A DNA stretch of 64,000 nucleotides from Pedobacter endophyticus (GCF_015679185.1 NZ_CP064939.1:3348001-3412000), one strand, 5' to 3'; positions 45,011 to 53,857 are shown, counted from the stretch's first letter. Numbers and translations are program-made. The notes: a model not told the origin generated them from the letters alone.

Positions 45011-45076
45011 AGTTATGTAAATTCAAAATAAAAGTTATGTAAATTCAAAATAAAAGTTATGTAAATTGAAAATATT
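45011..45076. repeat. Three tandem 22-base repeats upstream of the AAA ATPase
   Basis: Units start at 45011, 45033 and 45055; the first two are identical and the third differs in the last positions. Each starts AGTTATGTAAATT. The core GTTATGTAA also occurs in reverse orientation at 44858-44866 and 44973-44981. The ATPase ATG (45108) lies 31 bases past the last unit, so the repeats cover the expected promoter. Confidence 0.75.
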
Positions 45077-45107
45077 TGTATATTGCACTCGCTTAAAACT
45101 ATATAAA

Positions 45108-46265
45108 ATGTTCGTAAATAGGCGTTTACAAAATTCAATCAATCTACAGTTGAATAAATTTCCAATCGTTGCCGTAACGGGGCCAAGGCAATCGGGTAAA
45201 ACAACTTTATTGAGAAAGATTTTTAAAAATTATAGATATGTTTCTCTTGAAAATATCGATATGCGAACATTTGCTTCCGAAGACCCCAATGGATTTTTGA
45301 AAGAGTATGATGAAAATGTTATTCTTGATGAGGTACAAAAAGTTCCTCCATTGTTTTCGTATTTACAAACAAAAGTCGATAACAGCCGCAAAATGGGTCA
45401 ATACATTATCTCTGGGTCTCAAAATTTTCATTTATTGAACAATATTACACAAAGTTTAGCAGGAAGAGTGGCCTTGTTTACGTTGTTGCCCTTAGATTTA
45501 GAAGAGTTGAAGAATGCAAATTTGCTAAGTGACAGTTACCCAAAAGCACTTTTTGAGGGCTTTTATCCGGCGATTTTCGACAGGGAAATAAACCCAGTAG
45601 TTTTTTATGCAAACTACATCAAAACTTATATTGAAAAGGACGTTACTGAATTATTGAATATAAGGGACTTAAAAGCTTTTAGAACCTTTTTAGGTTTGTG
45701 TGCAGGCCGGGCAGGCCATCTTTTAAATATAAGTGCGCTGGCTAATGATTGTGATATTTCGCAACCAACCGCAAAAGCATGGCTATCGATACTAGAGAGT
45801 AGCTATATTATTTTTCTTTTACAACCTTATCATGAGAACTTTAACAAGAGGTTAGTAAAGAGTCCTAAGTTATATTTTTATGACAGCGGATTACTTTCCC
45901 ATCTTTTAGGAGTGAGATTAGAAAGCGATATTATAGAGAGTAGGTATAAAGGTAATTTGTTTGAAAATATGATTTTGGCAGAGTTTCTTAAACAGAACTA
46001 CCATAAAGGCCAATACGAAGATTGTTTTTTTTGGCAAGATAGTAACGCGAACGAAATAGATATTCTGATAAAAAAACACGATAAATTCGAGCTTTTTGAA
46101 GTTAAAGCCACCGAAACGGTGTCGTCGAAATTATTTAAGCAAATGGATAAGTTTGAAGAATTGGCATCACCAGAGAAAGTTGAAAAGACCTTAATTTATG
46201 GTGGACTGCAAAATCAAAACAGAAGTAACTATACTGTCTCAAGTTGGCGCGACATCTCTAAATAA
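45108..46265 (+). CDS. AAA ATPase with DUF4143 C-terminal domain
   Basis: A 385-residue protein from the ATG at 45108; a TTG 42 bases earlier lies inside the repeats. Walker A is VTGPRQSGKTTLL (about residues 23-35), Walker B VILDEVQKVP, sensor-like YIISGSQNF. The second half is DUF4143, with a helical middle (LANDCDISQPTAKAWLSILESSYIIFLL, a winged-helix-like part) and a C-terminal WQDSNANEIDILI...FEVKAT that fits a PD-(D/E)XK nuclease core. Family members are common, mobile, and poorly understood; roles in phage defence or DNA handling have been proposed. It stands alone with unusual repeats upstream, and a bidirectional terminator after it. Confidence 0.87.
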   Translation: MFVNRRLQNSINLQLNKFPIVAVTGPRQSGKTTLLRKIFKNYRYVSLENIDMRTFASEDPNGFLKEYDENVILDEVQKVPPLFSYLQTKVDNSRKMGQYIISGSQNFHLLNNITQSLAGRVALFTLLPLDLEELKNANLLSDSYPKALFEGFYPAIFDREINPVVFYANYIKTYIEKDVTELLNIRDLKAFRTFLGLCAGRAGHLLNISALANDCDISQPTAKAWLSILESSYIIFLLQPYHENFNKRLVKSPKLYFYDSGLLSHLLGVRLESDIIESRYKGNLFENMILAEFLKQNYHKGQYEDCFFWQDSNANEIDILIKKHDKFELFEVKATETVSSKLFKQMDKFEELASPEKVEKTLIYGGLQNQNRSNYTVSSWRDISK

Positions 46266-46367
46266 AAGACTCGACGCCTCAAAATGAGGATTTTTGATAG
46301 TAAAATCATCGAAAGTGGCCTTTCTGGAGAATCAGTGAAAATTTATTAATTTCATACATGCCCAAAG

Positions 46368-46402
46368 AAAAAACCTCATCGAAGTGAATCAATGAGGTTT
46401 TT
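46368..46402. terminator. Bidirectional terminator
   Basis: Arms of 11 bases (46369-46379 and 46392-46402) around a 12-base loop, with an A-run on the left and a T-run on the right. It lies between the convergent AAA ATPase and M1 peptidase genes and can serve both. Confidence 0.85.
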
Positions 46403-46479
46403 AGTAAAGTCATCGAATGACTATAACCCACTTGCAGATAATCATCCTATGACTCAAACGAAAATTGACACCCGAAATC

Positions 46480-48852
46480 TTACTTTCCGGCAGCTACTTT
46501 CATCGGGTTTGAGCCAACCGACTGCCCTCTAACCGAAGTACTGGCTTTTGCCTTAAATGCCCTAAATTTGCTTTCTTTGGCCTTGCCTCCCCAAGCATTG
46601 TTGCTTGTATCGATATCGGCAGTTTCACGCAGTGGATCTAATAAAATCGATTCAACCTCTTTGTCCTTCACATAAAATTTTGACGTTTTTTGCTCATTAT
46701 GTCTCCAGATTTGTGCCGGAATGCGATCAATTTCTTTTGTACCATCCTTATAGGTGAATTCTACAATAACAGGCATCACTAAACCACCTTTGTTGCTAAA
46801 GCTGAGTTCGTATAAAAACTTGTCTTTGTATTTGGCCTGCTCTGATTCGGGCACAAGATCAAACGGAGCACTCATTTCAGTCTTAGTAGTAACGGTGGTA
46901 TCAATACTAACCATGCCCCTATCGTATTTGTAATAAAAATCTTGTGCAGCTACGTTTTTATCAGCGTAGAAGGTAATATTTTTATCTTCGCGGTTTCTGA
47001 TTTTAGAAATATCATCAAAAACAGGAATCATGGGCTTATCAATTTGAACCATTCTCGATCTTGCTGCTGGAATATCTTTGGGAAAATCTACCTTGGCAAA
47101 CTTCACACTATCCAATGAAATGTCGCAAGGATCGGTTCCATAAAACCAGCCTCTCCAAAACCAATCTAAATCCTCGCCGCTGGCGTCTTCCATGGTGCGG
47201 AACAAATCTGCCGGCTCCGGGTGTTTAAAGGCCCATCTGCGGGCATATTCTTTAAAAGCATAATCAAACAGCTCACGACCCATAATCGTTTCGCGAAGAA
47301 TGTTCAATCCTGTGGCCGGTTTCGAATACGCATTCGGACCAAAACGGGCAATATTTTCAGAGTTGGTCATAATCGGTTCCAGCTCATCTTTTGGCAATTT
47401 CATGTAATCAACAATCGTATAAGCAGGCCCCTTCTTGCTCGGGAATTTGTTGTCCCAAAGCTCCTCGGTTAAATACTCAACAAAAGAGTTCAAGCCTTCA
47501 TCCATCCAGGTCCACTGGCGCTCGTCGCTATTTACAATCATCGGGAAAAAGTTGTGCCCAACCTCGTGAATAATTACGCCCAGCATGCCGTTTTTAGTGC
47601 TTTCGCTGTAGGTACCATCAGCATCCGTACGGCCATAGTTGAAACAAATCATCGGATATTCCATTCCATTCGCAGCCTCAATACTTTGCGCAACAGGGTA
47701 CGGGTAAGGAATGGTAAAATCTGAATAGGTTTTAATGGTATGCGCCACGGCACGTGTTGAGAACTTGCTGTACAGGTTATAAGCCTCTTTTCCGTAGAAA
47801 CTCATGCACATTACTGTATTGTTATTTGCCTGTATTTTTTGCGGCATAGCATCCCAGATAAACTTACGCGAAGATGTCCAGGCAAAATCGCGAACATTGT
47901 TTGCGTTGAATACCCATGTTTTTTTGGCGGTAGATTTTTTAGATTCTGCGGCTTTGGCTTCGGCAAGGGTCTGAATTTCGACAGGTGCCGATGCCGTTTT
48001 TGCAGCATTGTATCTGCTCAGTTGTGTAGGCGTTAAAACGGCGCTGTAGTTGATACATTCTCCGGTTGAGCCTACCAGGTGATCCGCCGGTACAGTCATT
48101 TGAACCTTGAAATCGCCAAAAGTTAAGGCAAATTCTCCCCGGCCTGTAAATTGGTGGTTTTGCCAGCCCTGAAAGTCGCTATAAACACAAAGGCGTGGAT
48201 ACCATTGCGTCATGGTAAATAAATAATTTCCATCAGCTGGAAAAAACTCATAACCGCCACGGCCGCCAACGCTCATTCTATCGGTAATGGTGTAATTCCA
48301 ATCGATATTGAAAATAAATTTCTGCCCGTTTCTAAGTGCTACAGGTAAATCAACCCTCATCATGGTTTTGTTTACCGTGTATTTCAGGTTCTTACCAGCT
48401 GCATCGGTAATTTTGGTGATGTTAATTCCGTAACCATTATCGGCCTTCGAACTCAATTGATCCAGCGTTTGTGTGGTACCCCCCGCGGGCATTCTGGTCG
48501 CATCTTGATAGTTCGAGCTTTTGCTGGTGCTGTGCTCGTTCTCATCTAACTGCAGCCAGATATAGGTTAACGGATCAGGCGAGTTGTTGGTATAAGTTAC
48601 GGTTTCAGAGCCCGTTAAACGGAGATTCTTCTCGTCCAGTTCGCATTTAATATTGTAATCGGCACGTTGTTGCCAGTATTTAACACCCGGTGCCCCACTT
48701 GCAGTGCGCTGTTCATTAGGCGTTGGCAGAATGGTGCCCAGTTGTTCGAACTTGTTGCCGTGGTTGCTGCCCGGATTGTTCTGAATGTTTTGCGCCATAG
48801 CCAAACCGCCAGAAAAAAGCAGCAGTCCGGTTAGTGTAAAAAATTTATTCAT
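46480..48852 (-). CDS. M1 family metallopeptidase (secreted aminopeptidase-like)
   Basis: A 790-residue protein with a signal peptide (MNKFFTLTGLLLFSGGLAMAQ). The M1 zinc site is complete: His429, Glu430 and His433 in HEVGH, then after exactly 18 residues Glu452 in DEG. The exopeptidase-type motif appears as GMEYPMICF where GAMEN is usual. The N-terminal beta-rich domain (LTGSETVTYTNNSPDPLTYIWLQLD) is standard; about 200 C-terminal residues form further beta-sandwich. It likely removes N-terminal residues from peptides in the periplasm or outside. It lies 16 bases after the HupE/UreJ-like gene, so both form one operon. Confidence 0.9.
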   Translation of the reverse strand: MNKFFTLTGLLLFSGGLAMAQNIQNNPGSNHGNKFEQLGTILPTPNEQRTASGAPGVKYWQQRADYNIKCELDEKNLRLTGSETVTYTNNSPDPLTYIWLQLDENEHSTSKSSNYQDATRMPAGGTTQTLDQLSSKADNGYGINITKITDAAGKNLKYTVNKTMMRVDLPVALRNGQKFIFNIDWNYTITDRMSVGGRGGYEFFPADGNYLFTMTQWYPRLCVYSDFQGWQNHQFTGRGEFALTFGDFKVQMTVPADHLVGSTGECINYSAVLTPTQLSRYNAAKTASAPVEIQTLAEAKAAESKKSTAKKTWVFNANNVRDFAWTSSRKFIWDAMPQKIQANNNTVMCMSFYGKEAYNLYSKFSTRAVAHTIKTYSDFTIPYPYPVAQSIEAANGMEYPMICFNYGRTDADGTYSESTKNGMLGVIIHEVGHNFFPMIVNSDERQWTWMDEGLNSFVEYLTEELWDNKFPSKKGPAYTIVDYMKLPKDELEPIMTNSENIARFGPNAYSKPATGLNILRETIMGRELFDYAFKEYARRWAFKHPEPADLFRTMEDASGEDLDWFWRGWFYGTDPCDISLDSVKFAKVDFPKDIPAARSRMVQIDKPMIPVFDDISKIRNREDKNITFYADKNVAAQDFYYKYDRGMVSIDTTVTTKTEMSAPFDLVPESEQAKYKDKFLYELSFSNKGGLVMPVIVEFTYKDGTKEIDRIPAQIWRHNEQKTSKFYVKDKEVESILLDPLRETADIDTSNNAWGGKAKESKFRAFKAKASTSVRGQSVGSNPMKVAAGK

Positions 48853-48868
48853 AATTTTAAGTTAGTTA

Positions 48869-49453
48869 TTAAAAAGGAATTCGCTCCAAAGCCATTTTTA
48901 AAGCCAGGCTAAATACGGCTGCTGAAATAAACAGAACCCAGCTTAAGCGCTTAATTCTGGTATAGTTAAAAACAATAAACGTTAAAATCAATATAATCAA
49001 AACCATAAAAATTTGCCCGGCCTCGAGCCCAACGTTGAAGCCAAACAAGCCCCAGCCCATGTTTTGATCGCTTGCCAGCATCATTCTTATCGAATTTGCG
49101 AAACCCATTCCGTGTATCAGGCCGAAGCCCAGGGCCAAAAAATAGTTTATTTTAACCGATCGCAACGAGAAATCGGTTCTGAATAAATTACTTATCGCCG
49201 TAATTACAATGGTGCATGGAATAAGAAATTCCACCCATTTACTATCGAAACGGATGATATCCATCACACTCATAAGCAAGGTTGCTGAGTGGCCAATTGT
49301 AAAAGCCGTAACCAGGATGAGCACCTGTTTTAAATTGGTATAGCTGTAAATTGCAATTAGGGCCAAGATAAAAAGCTGATGATCTAAAGCATCGACACTT
49401 ATGATGTGCTCCCAACCCAGTTTAAAGTAAAAGATAAAATCTTGCAACGGCAT
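48869..49453 (-). CDS. HupE/UreJ family membrane protein
   Basis: A 194-residue integral membrane protein with about six predicted helices. It matches HupE/UreJ_2: HQLFILALIAIYSY, LVTAFTIGHSATLLMS, FGLIHGMGFANSIRMM and FNVGLEAGQIFMVLIIL. The conserved His/Asp-bearing helices (DALDHQ, TIGHS, GLIHGMGF) are reminiscent of metal permeation sites in nickel/cobalt carriers, the role proposed for relatives. It is transcribed with the M1 peptidase gene and diverges from the DUF6702 gene, a combination repeated across Bacteroidota. Whether it moves a metal for the peptidase is inference. Confidence 0.85.
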   Translation of the reverse strand: MPLQDFIFYFKLGWEHIISVDALDHQLFILALIAIYSYTNLKQVLILVTAFTIGHSATLLMSVMDIIRFDSKWVEFLIPCTIVITAISNLFRTDFSLRSVKINYFLALGFGLIHGMGFANSIRMMLASDQNMGWGLFGFNVGLEAGQIFMVLIILILTFIVFNYTRIKRLSWVLFISAAVFSLALKMALERIPF

Positions 49454-49487
49454 TATAACAAATTAGCTTATTATATTTAGCTTTTAG

Positions 49488-49495
49488 TACTTTTG
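49488..49495 (+). promoter_or_regulatory. -7 box for the DUF6702 gene
   Basis: TACTTTTG is a perfect TAnnTTTG box, 56 bases before the ATG at 49552 and within the 98-base divergent region shared with the HupE operon. A matching -33 element is weak (TTAG with a 21-base spacer). Confidence 0.5.
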
Positions 49496-49551
49496 AAAGC
49501 TTAAAATTAAAGTTTTAATTATAAAAAAGGCAAAAATTGAATCAAATCGTC

Positions 49552-50058
49552 ATGTTTAATACCAAATTTGTTACCATAATTATTGCTTTCGTGTTTTTCG
49601 GCGGAATAAGTGCCGGGAAACATCCGCTTCATGTAAGCACAACTGAGGTGAATTTTAATGCCAGAGATAAAACCCTCGAAGTGAGTTGCAGGATTTTCTC
49701 TGACGATTTTGAAGCTGTTTTATCAAAAACCTATAAGCAAAAAACAGATTTATCCAACTTAGCGATGAAAGCTGCAATGGATGAACTGGTAAAACGATAC
49801 CTGATTACGCATCTTCAGGTTATGGCAAACGGCCAGCCCACAAAAATGAATTATCTTGGCTTTGAGATTGATCATGAAGCCACCAATATTTATCTTGAGG
49901 TGGAGAAAATACCTTCGTTAAAATCGTTAAAAGTTACCAATACCATTCTTTACGATATGTTTGATGATCAGATGAGTATTGTGCATTTGGTGAAGGGCAA
50001 CGTCAGAAAAAGCGCCAAAATTCTCTATCCCGATAAACAGTTTGGCGCAAACTTTTAA
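49552..50058 (+). CDS. DUF6702 family secreted protein
   Basis: A 168-residue protein from the ATG at 49552; a TTG fifteen bases earlier is an alternative. It has a signal peptide (FVTIIIAFVFFGGISAGKHP) and the family pattern HPLHVSTTEVNFNARDKTLEVSCRIFSDDFEAVL, followed by NYLGFEIDHEATNIYLEV and ILYDMFDDQMSIVHLV. DUF6702 is a Bacteroidota family of unknown function with a beta-sandwich look. It is regularly seen beside HupE/UreJ-like and M1 peptidase genes, as here in divergent orientation, which suggests a shared pathway. No function is assigned. Confidence 0.8.
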   Translation: MFNTKFVTIIIAFVFFGGISAGKHPLHVSTTEVNFNARDKTLEVSCRIFSDDFEAVLSKTYKQKTDLSNLAMKAAMDELVKRYLITHLQVMANGQPTKMNYLGFEIDHEATNIYLEVEKIPSLKSLKVTNTILYDMFDDQMSIVHLVKGNVRKSAKILYPDKQFGANF

Positions 50059-50395
50059 TTGTAATTTTTGTAGTAGATATTAAAAAGCGCATTAAAATAC
50101 TTTTAATTTTAATGTTCCTTTTGTTGCCCTGAGGTAACCTTAAACTGGAAAATATTGCTTGTAACCTGAGTTCGATTAATATTTCAATAGAAAGCTGTTC
50201 AACCGCGTTGCCACAAAGGGGCTACTGCGTAGCTTAGCCATTTCCGTCATGCTGAACTTGATTCAGTATCTTTCATGCTTGGCGTTCATGCTAGAAAGAT
50301 TTTGATCCCGAAGCTTCGGAACAGGATGACGACCGTTCATAAAAAATGGCCAATGCAAGCAGAAAGAAGCATGTTATTTAATTGAACCAGGCTTG
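50059..50395. repeat. Intergenic region with a GTCAT...ATGAC hairpin repeat
   Basis: No gene is seen. An element at about 50245-50331 begins CGTCATGCTGAAC and ends GGATGACG; its ends are inverted (CGTCAT/ATGACG) and it contains the perfect palindrome CCGAAGCTTCGG at 50308-50319. The layout (GTCAT plus CCGAnnGCnnTCGG) is like the elements at 1712 and 39783. Confidence 0.55.
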
Positions 50396-50403
50396 TATCT
50401 TTT
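50396..50403 (+). promoter_or_regulatory. Possible -7 box for the DUF7033 gene
   Basis: TATCTTTT is one base off TAnnTTTG, 28 bases before the ATG at 50432. No good -33 element is visible. Confidence 0.35.
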
Positions 50404-50431
50404 TTTAATCGCCCTATAGCTACAATAAGTT

Positions 50432-51697
50432 ATGCACCTAATCATTTTCTCTGATCTGTTAACCCCTCGGATTAAGTACATCTTTACTTTCATTTTTAAG
50501 GAGATTCTGAAAGCCGAGGTCGAATTTACCGGCAATAGGCAATACTTTCTCGAAAGCAGCAATGCCCGGATCAGTTATGGCGCTTCGCCTCTTGCCGACG
50601 AGGTGTTTTTTAAGAGCACCAGCTTGCTCTTTGCAAACAAATTCGATAAGATTAACCTGAAAACGACCACCTTCGACGATTACTCGGTGCCTTTCCCTGT
50701 GGAAGAATCAGCGCTGCCCTTTGATGTTTTTGCCGCATCGTTCCTGATCCTGACGCGGTATGAGGAATATTTGCATCAAAAAACTTCCGAAGAGGATTTT
50801 AAGCCCTCGCAAAGTTTGCAAAGCAAATGGAAAATGCTGAACAGGCCGGTTATTGATGAGTGGGCGTTGATTATAAAGAGTATTATAAAAAAGAAATATG
50901 CGACGCTTAAATTTACCGAGAAAACGTTTAGTCATCAACCGCTTCTTAATTTTGCCGTTGTGCCCGAATTGCCCGATGGCTTTGTAAATAAGGCAAAATT
51001 TGTGTTTAGCACTTTGTTTAAAAAAGAGAACAACTTTCTAAGTGCCAAATTCGATGAATTAACAGGTGTGGGCGCCAAGGCAGAAACGATAATTGATAAG
51101 GTAAACCCCACCTTGAAAGGGAAGATCAAGCCGATATATTTCGTCGAATTCCCATCGGTACCGATTAATTATGTGCGCATTAACGGCGTTTCGCAAAGGC
51201 TAAGGGATAAACCGGTGGGTCTGCTGCGGCCTTGTGCAAGCGATAAGGAGAAACTTGGTCAAATACTTGATGGGTTAACTAAGCTAAAAAAAATCCTCCC
51301 CGGCCAGGTTTCGTTAATGAGCTTGCAAATGGAGCCTTTAAGGTTTCCGATCTGTTATCTGAACCTGCACAGCGCCGGCATTACTACAGATTTTTCTATG
51401 GGTTACCCCAACGTACCGGGCTTTAGGGCCGGAACCTGTACGCCCTTTAATTGGTACGATTTACAGCTCGAAAAAGTTACCCCACTGGTCATAAATTCTT
51501 ACTGCCTCACCGATTTGCAATTACAAAATCTGCCATTGCCCGAGGCCAGAGCCCTGATTTCTAAATATTTGAACGTAGTTATTACCGTAAGCGGGTCGTT
51601 TTATACCTGCTGGAACCTCAAGAGCTTATCGCCAAGCCCTAAATATAAAAAGTTAAGCACCCTTTTTAACGAAATGCTCGCTCAAGCCGGGATTTAA
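50432..51697 (+). CDS. DUF7033 / degenerate polysaccharide deacetylase-like protein
   Basis: A 421-residue cytoplasmic-looking protein. The first 130 or so residues (LIIFSDLLTPRIKYIFTFIFKEILKAEVEF, PFDVFAASFLILTRYEEYL) match the DUF7033 N-terminal domain that precedes a polysaccharide deacetylase-like barrel in Bacteroidota. The second half keeps late motifs (ITTDFSMGYPNVPGFRAGTCTPFNWYDLQLE) but the metal-binding Asp and the HxxxH of active deacetylases are not visible. It may be a non-catalytic relative or a protein with altered chemistry. It is a single gene; the following upp gene is probably separate. Confidence 0.75.
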   Translation: MHLIIFSDLLTPRIKYIFTFIFKEILKAEVEFTGNRQYFLESSNARISYGASPLADEVFFKSTSLLFANKFDKINLKTTTFDDYSVPFPVEESALPFDVFAASFLILTRYEEYLHQKTSEEDFKPSQSLQSKWKMLNRPVIDEWALIIKSIIKKKYATLKFTEKTFSHQPLLNFAVVPELPDGFVNKAKFVFSTLFKKENNFLSAKFDELTGVGAKAETIIDKVNPTLKGKIKPIYFVEFPSVPINYVRINGVSQRLRDKPVGLLRPCASDKEKLGQILDGLTKLKKILPGQVSLMSLQMEPLRFPICYLNLHSAGITTDFSMGYPNVPGFRAGTCTPFNWYDLQLEKVTPLVINSYCLTDLQLQNLPLPEARALISKYLNVVITVSGSFYTCWNLKSLSPSPKYKKLSTLFNEMLAQAGI

Positions 51698-51776
51698 TTG
51701 ATTTAGTAAATCGTATTAAATCATTAATTATTAACTTAGGCAAAAGCGATAGCTACCAAATCCTAAAACTACTTGT

Positions 51777-52421
51777 ATGATTTTTGACTTGAGTAAAACC
51801 AAATCGATTGCGAATACTTTCATTGCGGAGCTCCGCGATGAAAATGTGCAAAAAGACGCCATGCGTTTTCGAAAGAACATAGAACGTATTGGCGAATTTT
51901 TTGCCTATGAGATTAGTAAATCGCTAAAATACATGCCGCAAGAAATTGCCACTCCGCTCGGGGTTTCGCAATGCGATGTTTTAGTTCAACAGCCGGTATT
52001 GGCTACAATATTACGGGCTGGATTACCCTTGCAGCAGGGCTTGCTGAATGTTTTTGACAAGGCGAGTTGTTGCTTTATAGCCGCCTATAGAAAAACAAAA
52101 AAAACCGGCAATTTTGTAATTCAGATGGATTATGTGTCGAGTCCGGATTTGGATGGAAGTATCGTAATTATGGCCGACCCGATGCTGGCCACGGGCCAAA
52201 GTATGGTTTTGTGCTGCAAGGAACTGATCAATCGTTATAAAATTGCCGAACTGCACATTGTTTCGATTATTGCCAGTACAGAAGGCATTACACACGTTAG
52301 GGCAAACCTACCGAAAGCAAAACTTTGGGTTGGCGCCATTGATGAAGAAATGACGAGCAAATCGTACATCGTTCCCGGCTTGGGCGATGCTGGCGATTTG
52401 GCTTATGGCGAAAAAGTATAA
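51777..52421 (+). CDS. upp: Uracil phosphoribosyltransferase
   Basis: A 214-residue protein, the normal length. It has LATILRAGLPLQQGLL, VIMADPMLATGQSMVLCCKEL (the PRPP-binding loop) and VSIIASTEGI, and ends ISY-like IVPGLGDAGDLAYGEKV, the uracil-binding tail YGxxxGDAGxxxFG. It makes UMP from uracil and PRPP in pyrimidine salvage. Its stop codon overlaps the first base pairs of a repeat element (52420-52608). Identification firm. Confidence 0.93.
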   Translation: MIFDLSKTKSIANTFIAELRDENVQKDAMRFRKNIERIGEFFAYEISKSLKYMPQEIATPLGVSQCDVLVQQPVLATILRAGLPLQQGLLNVFDKASCCFIAAYRKTKKTGNFVIQMDYVSSPDLDGSIVIMADPMLATGQSMVLCCKELINRYKIAELHIVSIIASTEGITHVRANLPKAKLWVGAIDEEMTSKSYIVPGLGDAGDLAYGEKV

Positions 52422-52608
52422 AAGCCTCACCCTTTGAAAGGAAGAATTAGGGCGAAATCGTAGCCGCCCTTTCCCGAGGAGAGGGTTTTTAGGGGCAGCG
52501 CTTGTAACCCAACGGTTTTATTAAAAGCACAAACTTTGTTACCCTCCCTTCTGGGTAGGGATAAGAAGGAACAAGGCTACAGCACTATCTTTAACGGGTG
52601 GGGCTTTT
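52420..52608. repeat. Possible MITE-like element with 13-base inverted ends
   Basis: The termini AAAAGCCTCACCC (52420-52432) and GGGTGGGGCTTTT (52596-52608) are inverted with one mismatch (G-T in RNA). The 189-base interior is non-coding and includes ACCCTCCCTTCTGGGTAGGG, a smaller imperfect stem. It starts within the upp stop codon and ends 19 bases before the YjjG gene. It could fold into one long hairpin. Confidence 0.5.
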
Positions 52609-52627
52609 GATTTAGAATTTATTATCC

Positions 52628-53317
52628 ATGAAAAAACATATTTTCTTCGATCTCGACCATACCATTTGGGATTTTGACCGGAATGCCGAGGAGACCTTGA
52701 ACGAGCTCTTTTACACTTACAATTTAAATGGGCTGGGCCTTAACTCCTGCGCCGATTTCATTACAACGTACACCACAAATAATCACCAGCTTTGGGCCGA
52801 CTATCACCTGGGGAAAATTACCAAGGAGTTTTTAAGGGCCGAGCGCTTTAGTAAAACCTTTATCGAGCTCGGTATCCATCCCGACGCCGTTCCGCATCAA
52901 TTCGAAGAGGATTATGTACGCATTTCGCCAACTAAAACGAATTTGTTCGAGGCTGCAGACGAGGTGTTAAGCTATCTTCAACCCAAGTACAAACTGCATA
53001 TCATATCGAATGGATTTAAAGAAACTACACTCACAAAAATGAATTTGTCGGGATTAAATCCCTACTTCGAAAACGTAATCATTTCTGAGGATGTAGGCGT
53101 AAACAAGCCAAGCCCGATCATTTTTGAATATGCACTCGACAAGGCAAAGGCATTAAAAGAAGAAAGCATCATGATTGGCGACAGTTTGGAAGCCGATATT
53201 TATGGCGCTTTAAACTTCGGTATGGAAGCGATCTTTTTTAATCCCGGAGGTAAAGATAAGCCTGCGGATGTTGACCGGCAAATCACTCATTTAAAAGAAC
53301 TTTTGCGGTTATTTTAA
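52628..53317 (+). CDS. YjjG family noncanonical pyrimidine nucleotidase (HAD superfamily)
   Basis: A 229-residue HAD hydrolase. Motif I is HIFFDLDHTIWDFD with nucleophile Asp, motif II LHIISNGFKETT, motif III the Lys in VNKPSPIIF, motif IV SIMIGDSLEADI. The WDF after the DLDHTI matches YjjG, which removes phosphate from noncanonical or excess pyrimidine nucleotides. It follows upp, another pyrimidine gene, though an element separates them, so a functional link is only suggestive. Confidence 0.87.
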   Translation: MKKHIFFDLDHTIWDFDRNAEETLNELFYTYNLNGLGLNSCADFITTYTTNNHQLWADYHLGKITKEFLRAERFSKTFIELGIHPDAVPHQFEEDYVRISPTKTNLFEAADEVLSYLQPKYKLHIISNGFKETTLTKMNLSGLNPYFENVIISEDVGVNKPSPIIFEYALDKAKALKEESIMIGDSLEADIYGALNFGMEAIFFNPGGKDKPADVDRQITHLKELLRLF

Positions 53318-53338
53318 TTCTTTAGCTTATATTTATAA

Positions 53339-53857
53339 ATGAGCGCTGCAAAAATCAAGGCATCAATAGGCAAAATTGTTAACGCTTACAAAACGAAACT
53401 CGCTTTGTATCCTGACGATTCCTTCCAGCTTACGCCGCCTATAAACGGATGGAGTTACAGTGAGGTTTATTCGCATATCTTTGATTCGAGCGTACTTTCT
53501 ACCATTGCCATGGAGAATTGCATAAAGGGAAACGGCCAGAATATTCCTACACATTTCGTGGTTAAAGTAATCCTTTTTTTTGGCGCATTTCCTCCCGCTG
53601 CAAAGTATAAAGTTCCGAAACGATTGGCCGACCGGGTGGAGAAAATCTCCCGAGCGGAAGCCCATAAATTAATCGTATCGTTTGAAGAAGCGTTAGAAAG
53701 CGCCTATGCAACAATCGGCAAGGCCGATAAAAACTGTAAAACTAAACATCCGCGATTGGGCTATTTAAATGCAATCCAGTGGCTAAGATTCATCGAAATT
53801 CACCTCAAACATCATTTAAAGCAATTGGCAAGGATAGAAAAGAGTTTTAAAGTTTGA
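53339..53857 (+). CDS. DinB family protein
   Basis: A 172-residue helical protein. The four-helix DinB pattern is suggested by FQLTPPINGWSYSEVYSHIFDSSV near the start and IEIHLKHHLKQLARIEKSF near the end, where the HxxxH histidines would bind a metal. Members include metal-dependent thiol transferases and many unknowns. It starts 22 bases after the YjjG gene and may be co-transcribed with it. Family moderately certain; substrate unknown. Confidence 0.75.
   Translation: MSAAKIKASIGKIVNAYKTKLALYPDDSFQLTPPINGWSYSEVYSHIFDSSVLSTIAMENCIKGNGQNIPTHFVVKVILFFGAFPPAAKYKVPKRLADRVEKISRAEAHKLIVSFEEALESAYATIGKADKNCKTKHPRLGYLNAIQWLRFIEIHLKHHLKQLARIEKSFKV

Noticed and set aside
45011..45076. Could the 22-base repeats be a CRISPR array?
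   Set aside because: The units are directly adjacent without spacers, only three copies exist, and no cas gene is in the window.
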